Positions 1-11,799 of a stretch of 64,000 nucleotides of DNA are shown here, in pieces. This DNA is from Sympetrum striolatum (taxonomy: Eukaryota > Arthropoda > Insecta > Odonata > Libellulidae): positions 67,695,454 through 67,759,453 of the forward strand of contig OX388345.1 of assembly GCA_947579665.1 (NCBI GenBank), read 5' to 3'. The first letter of the stretch is position 1. Each line of letters begins with the position of its first letter. The notes beneath the pieces are model-generated. The model saw only the letters and a program-made list of their open reading frames with translations. It ran no database searches and was not told the origin of the DNA. A program made the translations under genes and the position numbers.

Positions 1-358
1 AGGTATAAACTATTTAAGATAAAAGTTTTAGAAAATATAATTTACTATGACTTTTGTATGAAACATATTTTTGTATCACTGATTGTGTAGGAGTTTGTGA
101 AATACTGATAAACCCTCTGATGCTGATTATGTACGTTGTGTGCGCTCTGGGCGCTGGGGCGAAAGGCCACTTCATCGTTTTTCATCGAAGATGTCCTGAA
201 AAACATTATTTATAATGTTTGTGACGTAAAAGATAATAATATATAAATTAATCACTCATCTTCAAAGTTTAGATGGAATATGGAGTTCGAAGTTACTGTC
301 GTTAATAAATTTTTACATCTTATATATGGAGAAAGTCATGTGCTGGCCACATCAGATT
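1..358 (+). repeat. Repeat family A, 3' part, cut by the window edge
   Basis: This stretch matches 43030-43397 almost base for base over long runs, and matches the reverse complement of the left part of 21616-22293. The shared end reads GGAGAAAGTCATGTGCTGG and then GCCACATCAGATTTTT. In all three copies similarity stops just after that point, which defines the 3' boundary. No coding capacity is visible. The family is unnamed here; its 5' end is seen in the copies at 41827 and 22293. Confidence 0.75.
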
Positions 359-1107
359 TTTTCAGCAGAGTTTAGAACATCGTGTACTAATAAAGCCAGC
401 TGTGACTCGCAAGAACGAGTCTTACGAAAACCGTGTTGATTCCTAATTATGAAATTGGACGTTTTAAGAAAACCCATTAAAGAGCTAGCTATTATATGTT
501 CCATAATTTTACCGCTCAGTGATGTTAAAGATATAGGCCTATAATTAGCTGGATCGTCCTTAGAGCCGCTTTTAAATATTGGCGTGACATTCGCAATTTT
601 CGAATCCTTCAGGACCTTTCCTTCGCTCATACTCCTGTCAAATATAACTTTAAGAAAAGGTGCTACGCTCTCCGCAACTTCCTTGAACACTCGAGCCGGT
701 ATGTCTTCAGGACCCGGAGCTTTATTCGGTTTAATCTGTTGCAATAGTTTAATGATGCCGTCTTTTCTAAAGGTGATTTTTGACATCGATTCAGGTTTAT
801 CAACATTCGGGAGAGTATTTGATGTATCGTCAGACGTGAAAACGCTTCGAAAAAAATCATTCAAGATATTAGATTTGCCTTTAGCATCGTTAACTATATT
901 ACCGCTAGTATCCTTTAATAAACCAACAGTTTGCTCTTTACCTTGGACCTCACGAACGTAGGACCAAAACGCTTTTGGGTCCTCTTCCAAGTGTTCGCAT
1001 AAAATCTTCTTTTTATATTGACGGAGGGCATCTCGCATAATTCGTTTAGTTTCCAACTTTGCTTCCTTATGTTCGCTCTTTACTTGATCTGCGTTGATAT
1101 TGTTGTG
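352..1107 (-). pseudogene. Non-LTR retrotransposon reverse transcriptase fragment (jockey/CR1 group)
   Basis: The minus strand is open without a stop from about 1107 down to 354. It encodes the linker before the reverse transcriptase (FWSYVREVQGKEQ) and the first RT blocks: PGPEDIPARVFKE, NVTPIFKSGSKDDPANYRPI, KIMEHII and QHGFRKTRSCESQLAL. The catalytic YADD block and the whole endonuclease are missing. The frame stops where repeat A begins, so the 3' part was lost there. There is no natural start codon; the open frame simply enters from the junction near 1110. The protein resembles the older element at 15.2-17.5 kb (shared KIMEHIIASS and QHGF blocks). The frame is well kept for a fragment, suggesting modest age. 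It is a dead, truncated copy. Confidence 0.85.
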
Positions 1108-1109
1108 GA

Positions 1110-1128
1110 TGAGCCAATAATTGGCTCA
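1110..1128 (-). other. Conserved 3' UTR stem-loop of a LINE family
   Basis: TGAGCCAA, a three-base loop and TTGGCTCA form a perfect 8-bp stem. The equivalent site in the intact element (62144-62161) has TGAGCTA paired with TAGCTCA. The C-G to T-A change is on both sides of the stem, so pairing is kept while sequence changes. Non-LTR reverse transcriptases often recognise 3' UTR structure; that role is inferred here. Confidence 0.6.
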
Positions 1129-1560
1129 TCAGGAGGTGCGCAAATAAACAGATAACCAGAGTATAGATAGAATATAGATTACTAAAGAATTACAGAAATA
1201 CAACTAACTTCTAAAAACTTTAGGTCATTGACAATCATAAGTTTTACACAAAACATAACCTTACTTCTATACACACATCTTATCAAAAATAGATTATAAA
1301 ATTCTATTTAAAAAATTATATTGTTTCATTGTGTAGTAGGAAGTTTTTCATAGTTTTTCTAATATCACTTAATGATGTTAAATACAACAGATGTGTTGGC
1401 AATTTATTTAAGATATTTGGTACAACAAAGTTTAACCTATGAGCACACTAATCTGGTTAAAATTCTATTAGTATGAGTATTTATCAAAAGAATTAGGATA
1501 TGAATAAGTTATATATTAAGTCATCTATATGTGTTGCATATTTAATAAAAAATTGAAATT
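1110..1560 (-). pseudogene. 5'-truncated LINE 3' end, related to the intact element at 58-62 kb
   Basis: Read on the minus strand, this encodes a decayed ORF2 C-terminus: RLNFVVPNILNKLPTH and then SDIRKTMKNFLLHNE, ending at a stop at 1316-1318. It aligns with the C-terminus of the intact ORF2, which reads RLNVVVPKIFNNLPD, then SEVKRNMKQL and a stop. Upstream of this block the frame is broken by stops and indels. The 3' UTR carries CTGATGAGC and a stem-loop at 1110-1128 corresponding to the one at 62136-62166. The boundary with the RT fragment below 1107 is abrupt, so two different LINE pieces are fused. Confidence 0.75.
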
Positions 1561-1909
1561 AAGACCCATCATGCCTGATGTGGGCGTTAACTAGTTAAAT
1601 ATGTTTTTATGTACTATTTCCCTCCTATTGAGAAAAAAATAATGAAAAGAAGATTTAAAAACTGATTTAATGAAAAAGAATCTTTCAAAAATTGAAAAAA
1701 AAACATCAATTTTTTCTTGATCCAACAACCAATTGTTAGTCTTTTTCAGATATTTCTTTCTTTCTTCATATTTTATTTCAAATAAAGGAGGTTTATCACT
1801 ACATCTTAAAAAGTAAATTCTTTAAGCTCTACAAATGATGTAAATGGAGTTTGACTTACCACAGGAAAGCGTGCGACTTACTCAAAGGTTGTACAAGAAG
1901 AGAAAAATA

Positions 1910-1984
1910 GTGACTTGGCTGGGACTCGAACCCAGGTTTCCCACTTTCTGGACAGCTGTTCTAACCACTATACTACCAAGCCAC
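1910..1984 (-). repeat. tRNA-derived SINE head (minus copy of an inverted pair)
   Basis: The minus strand folds partly like a tRNA: a 7-bp acceptor (GTGGCTT with AAGTCAC, one G-T pair), an A-box-like TAGTATAGTGGTTAGA, and a perfect 5-bp T-arm around the B-box GGTTCGAGTCC. The anticodon arm does not form a normal 5-bp stem with a 7-base loop, so I call it a SINE head and not a functional tRNA. The sequence after AAGTCAC (TATTTTTCTCTTCTTG) is shared with the plus copy, as expected for a SINE body. Confidence 0.6.
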
Positions 1985-1998
1985 ATCCTTTTCCCTTC

Positions 1999-2056
1999 TG
2001 TAACTGCCTGGAAGTGGGAGACCAGGGTTCGAGTCCCAGACAAGTCACTATTTTTC
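1999..2056 (+). repeat. tRNA-derived SINE, 3' half and body (plus copy)
   Basis: This is the inverted partner of the preceding copy. It holds GGGTTCGAGTCCCAGACAAG, TCAC and the same downstream TATTTTTCTCTAC stretch. The 5' half with the A-box is missing or degraded. The two copies lie about 15 bp apart in opposite orientation, so a transcript through both could fold back on itself. Confidence 0.55.
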
Positions 2057-3004
2057 TCTACTCGCACAATCTTAAAGTTCTGTATAAGTATATATTAGGG
2101 TGGCCCTTATAAATATTGAAAAATATTTTTGGATAAATTCTTTCGGGAAGTTGTTCCATTTGGTTAGAATATATATTGTGTAAAATATTATTTAAATTGG
2201 AAAATAGAAATAGCGCATTGCACTTAAAGTTAAATTCTTCAACATTTTTGGCCTCTTTTTAATATACATTACCAAGTTCAAACTCTAACCAACAATAAAG
2301 AGGACACACAGAAATTGTTTAAAACTTTTGTCTGCAGGAAATATTGTGAGAAAGTTCCTGAAGTGTATACAAGAATCAGAATTTGACTTCACATTGGCAT
2401 ATTTTGGAAAATAATTATTTATCTCACAATAAATTCCAAAGTTTTGAGGGGAAATTATTAATCAAAGATACAAAATCTTTCTTTTGCTATGGAAAATTGG
2501 AATTAATAAAAACTAGTAGTAGATGAGAAAATACATAAGGAACACATTAATACCTTACTTTATTCCATGCTTTTTGAATGGCATCCATATAACAACATGT
2601 GTATCCTCAACTTATGTCTGGAGTATAGGCTGAGAAGAGGTTTTCCAGTGCATGATGTGGACCGAACTATTTTCTTTCTCAATGCTCTTAGTTCATACTA
2701 ACTGATATTGTATCTTACCTCAGTACATATACAACCTTGTAGATAATAATAATCTGTTTATTATGAGTGTTATCCCATTGACAGTTTACAATAAAAACAT
2801 TTACAGTATTATAAAATACTATTGCAATAAGAAATAAAGTCAGGAAAAATAAATAAAATCAATAAAATACTATCTAGAATATAAAATCAATAAAATAATG
2901 TTAACTTAATCTATAATTTTATATTTTTAAAACAAATGTTGTCTTAGGTGAAGGAATTATTCATTCAAAAGATGTGGGATCAAATATTGAGTTATTGTGG
3001 TTTT

Positions 3005-3169
3005 GTAGACATTATTTTGACTTTTTTATTTCTTTCGATTTTATCATAGCCTGGCATTGGCAATCTTCCTACAATAATGAAGTCTGTGTTACGATAAGAA
3101 ATCAGTCTCGTACACTGGTATTTATCATTGTTTATTTCCCCATTGAGGATCAACGGGCATTTCAGCTAC
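3005..3169 (+). mobile_element. Helitron 3'-end fragment
   Basis: The stretch matches the reverse complement of 20184-20330, including CATAGCCTGGCATTGG, ACACTGGTATTTATCA and the terminal stem-loop region CCATTGAGGATCAACGGG followed by CATTTCAGCTAC. Helitron 3' ends have a short hairpin about 10 bases before a CTRR end; here the last bases are CTAC, a decayed form. No 5' end was found. Confidence 0.55.
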
Positions 3170-6100
3170 TTTTATATATAATTATTCACTTTGAGAAGAA
3201 AAAAACAAGCTGCAATAATTTGGACACTGTCATATACCATACATGGGTTTCATTTACACTTTTATCCTAGAATAGAATATTTTCAGTTATGCATTACAGC
3301 TTGTGCATCACAATCATTGCTTATTAGCTTTACTTAGGAGTGTTTTAAAATTTATGCTTCATATATGAAATGAAATATTAAGGTTGAATTGAAATCTAAT
3401 AAAATAATTCGCTAAATTACAAATTAAATTAACTAAATAAACAATATTGCAATGCAGGTAGGGTAAACAGAGGCTAACCCAACTATACAGATGAAAAACT
3501 TTATTTCTCAACAGGTTACAAGTAGCGTCTTTGCGGTGTGCCGTCTGGCTCGAGACTGATTGCCTCGTGGCCAGGTAAAAACAAGACAAATGAGAACAAA
3601 TGAAGTAAGGTCCGTGCTAACCGAACTCCTGGCGGGTAGCCTTGCCCACCATCACATGGGAAAACAAAATTTGCCTTAACACCAACCACCTAATCATATG
3701 CATTTTCTGAATGGCCACCTCGCTCGTCCATACACCATCAATATATCTTATTCATAAACTTTTTATGAAGAATAAATTATTCTAATTCCATAAAAATGTG
3801 ATTTAATTACTACAACTTGCTTATATTTGTTCAAATATTAATTAAATTGTATATCACCTCTCCATATCTTAATTCCAATTGGATATATGTTGAGTAAATT
3901 TGGTTTGTTATCATTAATATATTTTATAACAACAATGTGTGCGGTGGTAAAAAGCTGGGAAAGTATCAAAGGTCAATCTCAATATCAATTGAAATATAGG
4001 ATTCTTACTGAATTGACTCCAAATAGAGAAGAGCTCTGTGATGTAAGACTTCACGGCTATGTTATAATCTCTCTCTACAAGAATGCAATCCACAGAAATA
4101 TAGCAAAACATGAACTTCAGTTACAGAGCAATACAGACTGTAAGCAAAAACAAAAAGTTAGTACTAAACGCAAAGGTAAAACTTTTCAAATACCATGTCA
4201 TCCTAAAAAAATGTATGCCGATTGGAAATACTGATAATTAATGGATGATTTAAACACATGTTGAACTGAGAAAGATCAGATTTCAATCAATTGAAATATA
4301 CATATATCAATTGAAATATACCTATACCTACTTCTTTGTTTGACTGTCGTGTAATTTGAAAGTTATCTAAAATCGTTGTTCAAATCATGCAAAAGTTATT
4401 AGGATATCCTTAGAATCATTTATTTGAGTTTGATAATTGTTAAAATGCTAGTCAATTTTTCATTTTATCACCCTTGTTTTGACCTGAGTCTTGGAAATGT
4501 AAAGTATTCTGCCCAAAAGCAGGTTAGAGCATTTTTCGTGCCACCATTAGTCACCAAGAGATAGAGAAAGGCTATACCACAGTAGCTTTCATCACAGTCA
4601 TGAATATGATTGAGATATGTGAATGCAAGATGTACTTTTCTATATTTTTTACCAAAATACTATTTGAAAAATGCAATTTTATTCAACAAATATTTTCTAA
4701 AATGTGCACAGTCATACATACAAATATATATACTTTTAAAGTATCCCATAGCTAAATTAGATGGATTATGTATACCGTGATGTAAGAAAGGCTGGTATAA
4801 AACTGGTACTTTAGGAATGAATGATCGGAAAATGTTGTTTCTCAACCATGTTTAAGTACCATAAACTGTTGTAATTTAAAAATGTCTACATTTGAATAAA
4901 AGTACAAATCCAATTTTCAAAGCTGATATCCTTTCATATAGAATCTATTATTTTGTCAACCTGTGGAACACTGCATGAAATTCACATTGTTGTAGACCTT
5001 TACAAAATTTGAAGTATTGTGGCTTGGACAAAGAAAATGCAAACGCGTCTGGAAATGATAAAATTATAATTCGTTTAATCCCCAATTTAGATTATATATC
5101 AAAGAATATTTATTTTTTTAATTATATATTCTCTTCTGAGCTTTACAATCGACTGATTACAAAAAATAAATGTTCATAGAATTGAAATACAATATTTAAG
5201 ATTAATGACATGATATGATGTTAAGTATACTCTTTAGATAAGGAATACATTCAGAAATAGATTTGCACAAATAATATTGTCCCTTTCTGGATATAGTACA
5301 ATTATGACCTAGTTAAATCCCAATATTCCTACATAATTACTGATACTGTCAATACCCATAGCTGATTCATAAATAAGATGAATATTACCCTAGATGTATT
5401 TGTAATTAGGAAATTTTCTACACACATGTACACATAATATACACAAAATGTATTTGCTTCTCTCATAAGCTGTACACTCGAAAAAGAAAAGAGAAAATAT
5501 TCGGTAAATTTATATAATAACGCAGGCTGACAAGATTTTGGTAACATTGAAGTTGTCACTTGTTTCTTCATGCATTTTTTGAGGTAAATTCAGCGGTGTT
5601 TTGGAAAGTTGTTCACCATGTACAGTTTTTTAGAATTTTGCATAAACATAGAAAAAATGTAATTTATTCGTAAATTTTTATCTTTACATTTTTAGGTTTA
5701 ACTCAATCTAACTGTGTATCCAAAATGTTTACCAGTTCATAAATTGACTATATTTACACTTCATTTTTATTCCAAGACTAAATTCAGAGAGTAATGAAAT
5801 GGGGAGTTGGCAAGGTCTCCAAAATAATGTAGATTTCAGTGCCTGCAAGTTTACTAAAATGCTCCTTTCTCAAAGAGTTTGAAACTTACAAGACATCGTG
5901 TACATTCACATTAAATATCTTAAAAAGGCCTTTATTCTAATTTACAATTTTATTCCATTCCAATTAGTCCTTGTTGATTTTAGGCAAAATACAGATATGT
6001 GACACTTGCTTCCAATAAAGATGCTCCAACCTTGAATCCGTCAATGAGTTCCCATTTCCAGCTATAAATATTTAGTTAATTAAAAACTCATAAGTTTTTC

Positions 6101-7637
6101 TTAAGGGAAGACTCAACACCAAACAAACAAAAAAAGTTAGGCAGAAAAGGGATTCAGTTAATATTTTTGCAGACTTTTTTGGCCATGTTCAAGGTTAGTG
6201 TTCATTTATATTTCTTTAAGAAACCATGTATAAAATTTCGTATAATATTTTCGTATATAATGTCTTAGTATTTCGTACAAAATTGATGAAACATGAAATA
6301 ATACTCTAACATGATAATTGCAGTGTTGGCACAAGTGGAATTATGGTTACTAACAAGGCATAAGTTGTTAGAAAAAAATTTGTGCATTTTTTGAATTTTT
6401 CGAGTTCACGTCTATAATCAGCGACACAAAATTAGTTGAGAACAGCTGTTTTGATCCTTGTTATCAAAATAATACTAAAATTTGTCAGCCCGTGTAATTA
6501 TCGCATAGCAAAATAAGATGCTAAATGGATAGCATGATGTAGAAAATGCTGATGTAGTCAAACTAGTATTAACTACGGAATACTCAGGAAAAGATTCCAA
6601 TATCAAGAAAAAGTTGGAACATATGTACAAATAAGTAAACACTGTACGTGTTCATAGAAGTACAAGTTTATTTTCAGGGAAGATTCCTTTTGTTAACTAT
6701 CAGCAGTAATTGGCTTCATGGTTTATGTTGATGTTAGCTAATAAATAAATAAATAAATTTCAATAATAATAGCTATGATATTAAGTATTGCTGAATATTC
6801 TTGTGTAACAATAATCGGATATGTTCCATTGATCAAATATATATTCATTAGTATACTAACATATTGATATTGTTCAACAATTTTATTACCTTCTTGAATA
6901 AGCATGCTAATGATCTTTCCAAATCACAATATTCCTCTTTCATTTCCTTCGCTGCCAACATAACAAATTCTGCAATAAAACCTTAACAGCATGAATTATG
7001 AGCGCATTAAAATAATATTATTAGTATAGGAAGAAATGTTATTATAACCCGAGAATCTTACTCCAAAAGAGCTTGCGGTGAAAAAGGCTTAATTGAAAGC
7101 ATCACCACCAGTAAGGCAAGCTGGATTTAATAATACATGCGACAATGTCGTTGGCCAGCAGATTCAAATTGGATCTCTTTCAGAAGGGACTTCCAAAAAG
7201 AATGGAAACCTTGACCTATTTCTCAGGAGTGTACATAAGAATTTATACATTAGTTGCTTGAAAGCCCATTTCCAAGAAGATATGATGAAATCAGGAAAAT
7301 ATGAAAGGTGCAAGTTGTTTAAATATAAACAGAAATAAGTTTGTAATAAATGAAACGGAAACTTAGAGCATATATATTCGTTAAATGATGAACTTGTAAG
7401 GTCAGTATAAAAATATCAAATATTTAAAGAGGATTGATGAAATACAATGATCGAAAATAAGTCAAAGTATGAATACATTCATAGTGTCACAAGATTAAGG
7501 CTCATCATGGAGAAAAATAAGGATTCAAGCTAAATAACTATTATAGGTATATAAATATGGCATTAGACAGTCAGCCAGAACCAGTGTTTCTAAACAAAAT
7601 AGACTATTCCATAGTATAGTTGGGTAGGAGGTAAGTA
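3170..7637. other. Anonymous AT-rich DNA, no gene recognised
   Basis: I see only short open frames, scattered A/T runs and small simple repeats such as (AAAT)n near 6740. One plus-strand frame at 3887-4234 (115 residues) begins with a hydrophobic, signal-peptide-like stretch but has no recognisable domain or upstream signal. No transposon termini were recognised. Confidence 0.5.
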
Positions 7638-8562
7638 CCGTATTTGACGGCATATAAGACGCACCTTTTTTCCTAAATTATGTCTCGAAAAATTTCCCTG
7701 CGTCTTATATGTGAAGGTTCAACCTCCACAGGTTAACTTTCAATACTGAATGCTATTTTTAGCCCAGATGGTCTATACTACCTATTTCGGCTCCATTATA
7801 TCAGTTATTAGTTATTATATCAGTTATTACTTATTATGGCTCCATTATATCAGTTATTACTTATGATGAACTTTCAACATGTAGTTTGAAAATGAACATT
7901 GGGCGGATTTGGACTATTTTAGCACGATCTGGTAGCGGTATCTTCAGGTTTGGATCTTGCAACCCTGCTGATCATAACAAAACAGTGTCTCCTCTTCTTG
8001 CTGAGTAAAACTATTTGTTTAAAAAAACACCCTCGGAAATATGACTACAGGAATTAAGAGATTAAACTACACTATTCAACATAAACTATGAGTGTTAAAT
8101 TACGCTAAAGTTCATGGAAACAGAGCAGCAGCAAGGCATTTTGGTCCACCACCTACCGAAAAAATGATATGTAGGTACTTGGCGACTGCAGGAAGATCAA
8201 TTGAAGACTGCTAAAAAACATACACATAATACGTTTTCCCCGAATCTGTAAAAATAAATATTGTTTCTGCTTTATTTTGTATTTTGTTCGATTGCTTGCC
8301 GTTCAATAATTGAAATATATAATGTCAAAATAGCTTCCGTTTGTTAAATTTTCTTAATACTACATATCTTTGGTAATTGCGTTCAATGATTGTGTTAATA
8401 TTTGGCTTTTACGAAACGTGACAACTAAAAGAAACAACATTTAAAGTTATTGTGGTACCGCGCTTTCGCAGCGACTATTATAACTTTATTTTCCTTGTGA
8501 GTAGCCAACTTAATGAGGGTGCGTCTTAAATGCCGGTGCGTCTTATATGCCCTCAAATACGG
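7638..8562 (+). mobile_element. TA-flanked pogo-like DNA transposon remnant
   Basis: The ends are inverted repeats of about 28 bp: CCGTATTTGACGGCATATAA at the left and, on the opposite strand, CCGTATTTGAGGGCATATAA at the right, both followed by GACGCACC. TA flanks both sides (7636-7637 and 8563-8564), as for Tc1/mariner-pogo elements. Inside, the plus strand near 8086-8145 reads VLNYAKVHGNRAAARHFGPP, which looks like the helix-turn-helix at the start of pogo/brinker-type transposases. The rest of the transposase is deleted or unrecognisable, so the copy is non-autonomous. Confidence 0.7.
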
Positions 8563-9112
8563 TAATTCATAGAAGGCCACATGGCACTCTGTATCTTACA
8601 TGAATGGCAACATTTGCAACTTCTAATCCAAGTTAAGTTCAAAGATCAACCATTTAAGACCATACAAACTAACTAATACAATTATAAATATATTCCCTAT
8701 TATATTTCTTTCAAAACTTAAGTAGGAAATCAACCAAGGACAACAAAAAATCTTAGTTGCCTATTATTTCATACACAACATTAATAATTACATCTGCTTT
8801 TGCACGCCTTGTTTCATTCTTTATTTGTCTACTCGTTTGCCCTCTTATTGGTTGAGATTAAGCACGTGACCACCTCCTTTGGAAAAAATTTGGATATTTC
8901 CCCTTAAAGTGGGTTGGGGCGGTATATTGGCTTTGAGTTGCCTGTTTTGTGCCCGACTTGCTTACAGAATACAATACAGAGGCGAAGTCTGGGAGTGAGC
9001 ATGGAATCCTCTCAAGGCTCTGTTTCCCTTAGAAGGTTACCATCCTGCATTATCCTTTGTGTTCACTGTCGAGAAACATTATGATAACTTTTTATTTTAT
9101 TTATTGATTCCA
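8563..9112. other. No gene recognised
   Basis: This 550-bp stretch lies between the pogo-like element and the LINE. It has short mixed-composition sequence and no convincing frame. It may include upstream sequence of the following LINE, but no endonuclease motifs could be read. Confidence 0.4.
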
Positions 9113-11195
9113 AAATTTTAGACCTTAGAAACTGTAATACTGTTCAAGTTTATGATATTTTATCTTGTGTTAACTGGGATATGGTTATTAATATGAAGTG
9201 TATGAATGAATCTTTTTTTAAATTAGCTGAAGTGATTAACAATGCCATTTCTCTTTGTACACTAACTAAAATGATAGGCAAAAGTCAATTTTCAGGTTGG
9301 TTTACTCCTAATCTTGAAGAGACCATACGTTCTAAAAGGCAATTACATAGACAATATAAAGATACTAAATCTGTCAGTGTTTATTTAGAGTTTTGTACTG
9401 TTCGTAAAAATGGAAAGAGAAAAATAAGAGAATGTTATGATGGCTATATTCAAAAAGTACAATCTTCAATTCCTTATAATATAAAATATTTTTGGAGCTA
9501 CGTTAACATGCAAAGAAAAATAAAGATCTTCCTGATATGATGCTTCATTAGTAATCTAAGGGTAAGGGACCACAAGAGATAGCTTATCTCTTTGTACAGC
9601 ATTTTTCTGATCTGTATAAGCCAGTTAACCTAGAATGTCAAGGGTATATTTATAGCACTAACCAAAATTTATCATTCCTTACCATATCTATTGAAGGTGT
9701 TACTAATAAACTTAAATCTTTAGACCCAAACAAAGGACCGGGACCAAGTGGCATTCCACCCTTTTTATTGAGGTATTGTATTGATGTTCTAGCAGCACCT
9801 CTTACTTTTTTATTCAATAGGTCCTTAAAATCTGGCATTTTCCCTAATTGTCTAAAGCTTAATCATGTGGTACCTATTTATAAGTCTGGAGATAAATCAG
9901 ATGTTTTAAATTATAGACCAATCTCAATTCAGTGTTGCCTGGCTAAAATATTTTAAATATTGTCCTTGATTACTTAAGCCCTTTATTTAAAGATTTAATT
10001 GTGAATGAGCAACATGGTTTCTATCAAGGGTGATCAACAACCGCAAATCTAGTTGTTTATCAAAATTACACCCTGAATGCTTTTAATGATGGTTTACAGG
10101 CGGATGCTGTGTATACAGATTTTAAAAAGGCCTTTGATACCGTAAGTATCAAACACCTATTGGCAAAATTACAAAGTTATGGTATAACTGGCCATCTTCT
10201 GAACTGGTTTAAAATTTATTTGAATGAAAGAAAACAAGTTGTAAGAATTAAATCGTTTACATCTTATGAATATGTTGTAACATCTGGAGTCCCACAAGGT
10301 TCCCATTTAGGATCATTTCTGTTTAACTTATTTATGAATGATATAGCTGAAATTTTTAATCCAGTTAAATTTATAATGTATGCTGATGACTTAAAGTAAT
10401 ATTTAAAAGTTCAATCTATATTTGATTGTATTCTACTTCAAAATGCTGTGAATAACTTATATAAATGGTGTTTAGAAAATGCAGTGGAACTTAAGCAAAT
10501 GTTTATGTATATCATTCCTTCGATGTAAGGCTCCCGTTCTTCACAATTATCAAAAAAATAATATACCCTTAACAAGGACAAGCACAGTAAAGGATCTGGA
10601 AGTATTATTTGATGCCTCCTTACATTTTGATAATCATATTGATCAAATAGTCAGTAAAGCTCAGCAAATGCTAGGGTTTATTTCAAGAGTTACTAAAAAT
10701 TTTAATGATACATCTGTATTAATAACTCTGTTCGCTAGTTTAGTTTTACCATTTATTGAGTATTGTTCAGTTGTGTGGTTCCCATACTATAACTGCCACT
10801 TAAATTGTCTTGAAAAGGTACAAAGGTGCTTTGTCAGAAATTATTTAAGAAAATTAGGCTTTGATACAAACAATATTTCCTTCCATGACATGTATAGAGA
10901 ACTGGGTGTAAATACATTCCCTTCTAGACGGCAGCATTTAGATCTACTTTTCTTATATAAATTATTAAACAATTGCTTCTCTTGTCCTGAGTTACTAGAA
11001 TTGATTCCTCTCTGCACAACTATTTATAACACAAGGAACAAAGGTCTGTTTTATTAGTCATTATAGGACTAACTATATGTATAATAGTCCGATTGTGAGA
11101 ATTATTAGAGCTGCAAATGAACTTCCTGATGATATAGATATTTTTGTCCTAAGTCTAGCCTCTTTTAAAAAATCCATAAAATCTATCATATCTTA
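9113..11195 (+). pseudogene. Decayed non-LTR retrotransposon ORF2 (reverse transcriptase)
   Basis: The plus strand carries one ORF2 broken by several stops and frameshifts. In order it shows the pre-RT linker (NWDMVINMKCMNESFFKLAE, later FWSYVNMQRK), RT block 1 (DPNKGPGPSGIPPFLL), VVPIYKSGDKSDVLNYRPIS, the first catalytic Asp (YTDFKKAFDTVS), TSGVPQGSHLGSFLFN, YADD (MYADDLK at about 10378-10399), and the C-terminal region (VKDLEVLFDASLHFDNHIDQ, EYCSVVWFPY). The endonuclease is absent, so the copy is 5'-truncated. Its C-terminus matches the fragment at 31.4-31.9 kb, and its N-terminal half matches the element at 43.4-46.0 kb. No RNase H domain was seen. Family-level placement within the jockey/CR1 group is uncertain. 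Confidence 0.88.
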
Positions 11196-11199
11196 ATGC

Positions 11200-11492
11200 T
11201 GTAACTACTGTAACTGGAATTTATGGAGGGTTTTATAGTGTGTTATTATGATTATATTAATATTTATGCAGGTTTGTTCTGTTGTATTTTTATAGATAAA
11301 TGCATGTTCTTTCTATTGTATTTTTATAAATTTGTGTTTTCTTTCCATTGTATTGTATTTTATATATTTATGTGTGTTCTTTCTATTACATTTTTATAGA
11401 TTTTCCTGATTATTTTCTTTTATAGATAAACATACTTTTATAGATTTTTTTCTTTTCCTGCTAACTTTAATATTATATATATATATATATAT
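11200..11492 (+). repeat. LINE 3' UTR with short tandem repeats and a (TA)n run
   Basis: After the ORF2 end there are about four imperfect copies of a 45-60-bp unit built on GTTCTTTCTATTGTATTTT, followed by a (TA) run at about 11474-11490. Tandem 3' UTR repeats are common in non-LTR elements; their origin here is inferred from position. Confidence 0.5.
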
Positions 11493-11799
11493 GATTTTAT
11501 TATGGATGTACAGTGGCGGAAAAAATTATCGCAACACTTTGCGAGCGCACCAGTTGCTTTCACAGAAACTATTTGGAATTCTGCTTTCTGTGACTGACTG
11601 GCAACACCGAGGAAAGCCTCGAAAAGCGGTAATATTTGAGTCGGAGCCTAGAACTCACACAAATTTCCTCTCTTTCGAACTCTTCTTAGAGCCTTCGCGT
11701 GATCTCTCCCCGAGTTCCTCATGTTTATTTCGGTGTTTCTCTTTCACAGATAATTATCGTATTTATAGAACGATAGGTTAAATATATATTTATTCCAAT

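Noticed and set aside
584..961. Plus-strand 125-residue frame
   Set aside because: It is the mirror of the reverse transcriptase fragment on the minus strand.
1910..1984. Functional tRNA gene on the minus strand
   Set aside because: Acceptor and T-arms fit, but the anticodon arm does not form, and a second partial copy with shared 3' body points to a SINE.
3887..4234. 115-residue secreted protein gene
   Set aside because: The hydrophobic start resembles a signal peptide, but an overlapping frame exists on the other strand, there is no domain or cysteine pattern of a known family, and chance frames of this length are expected in 64 kb.
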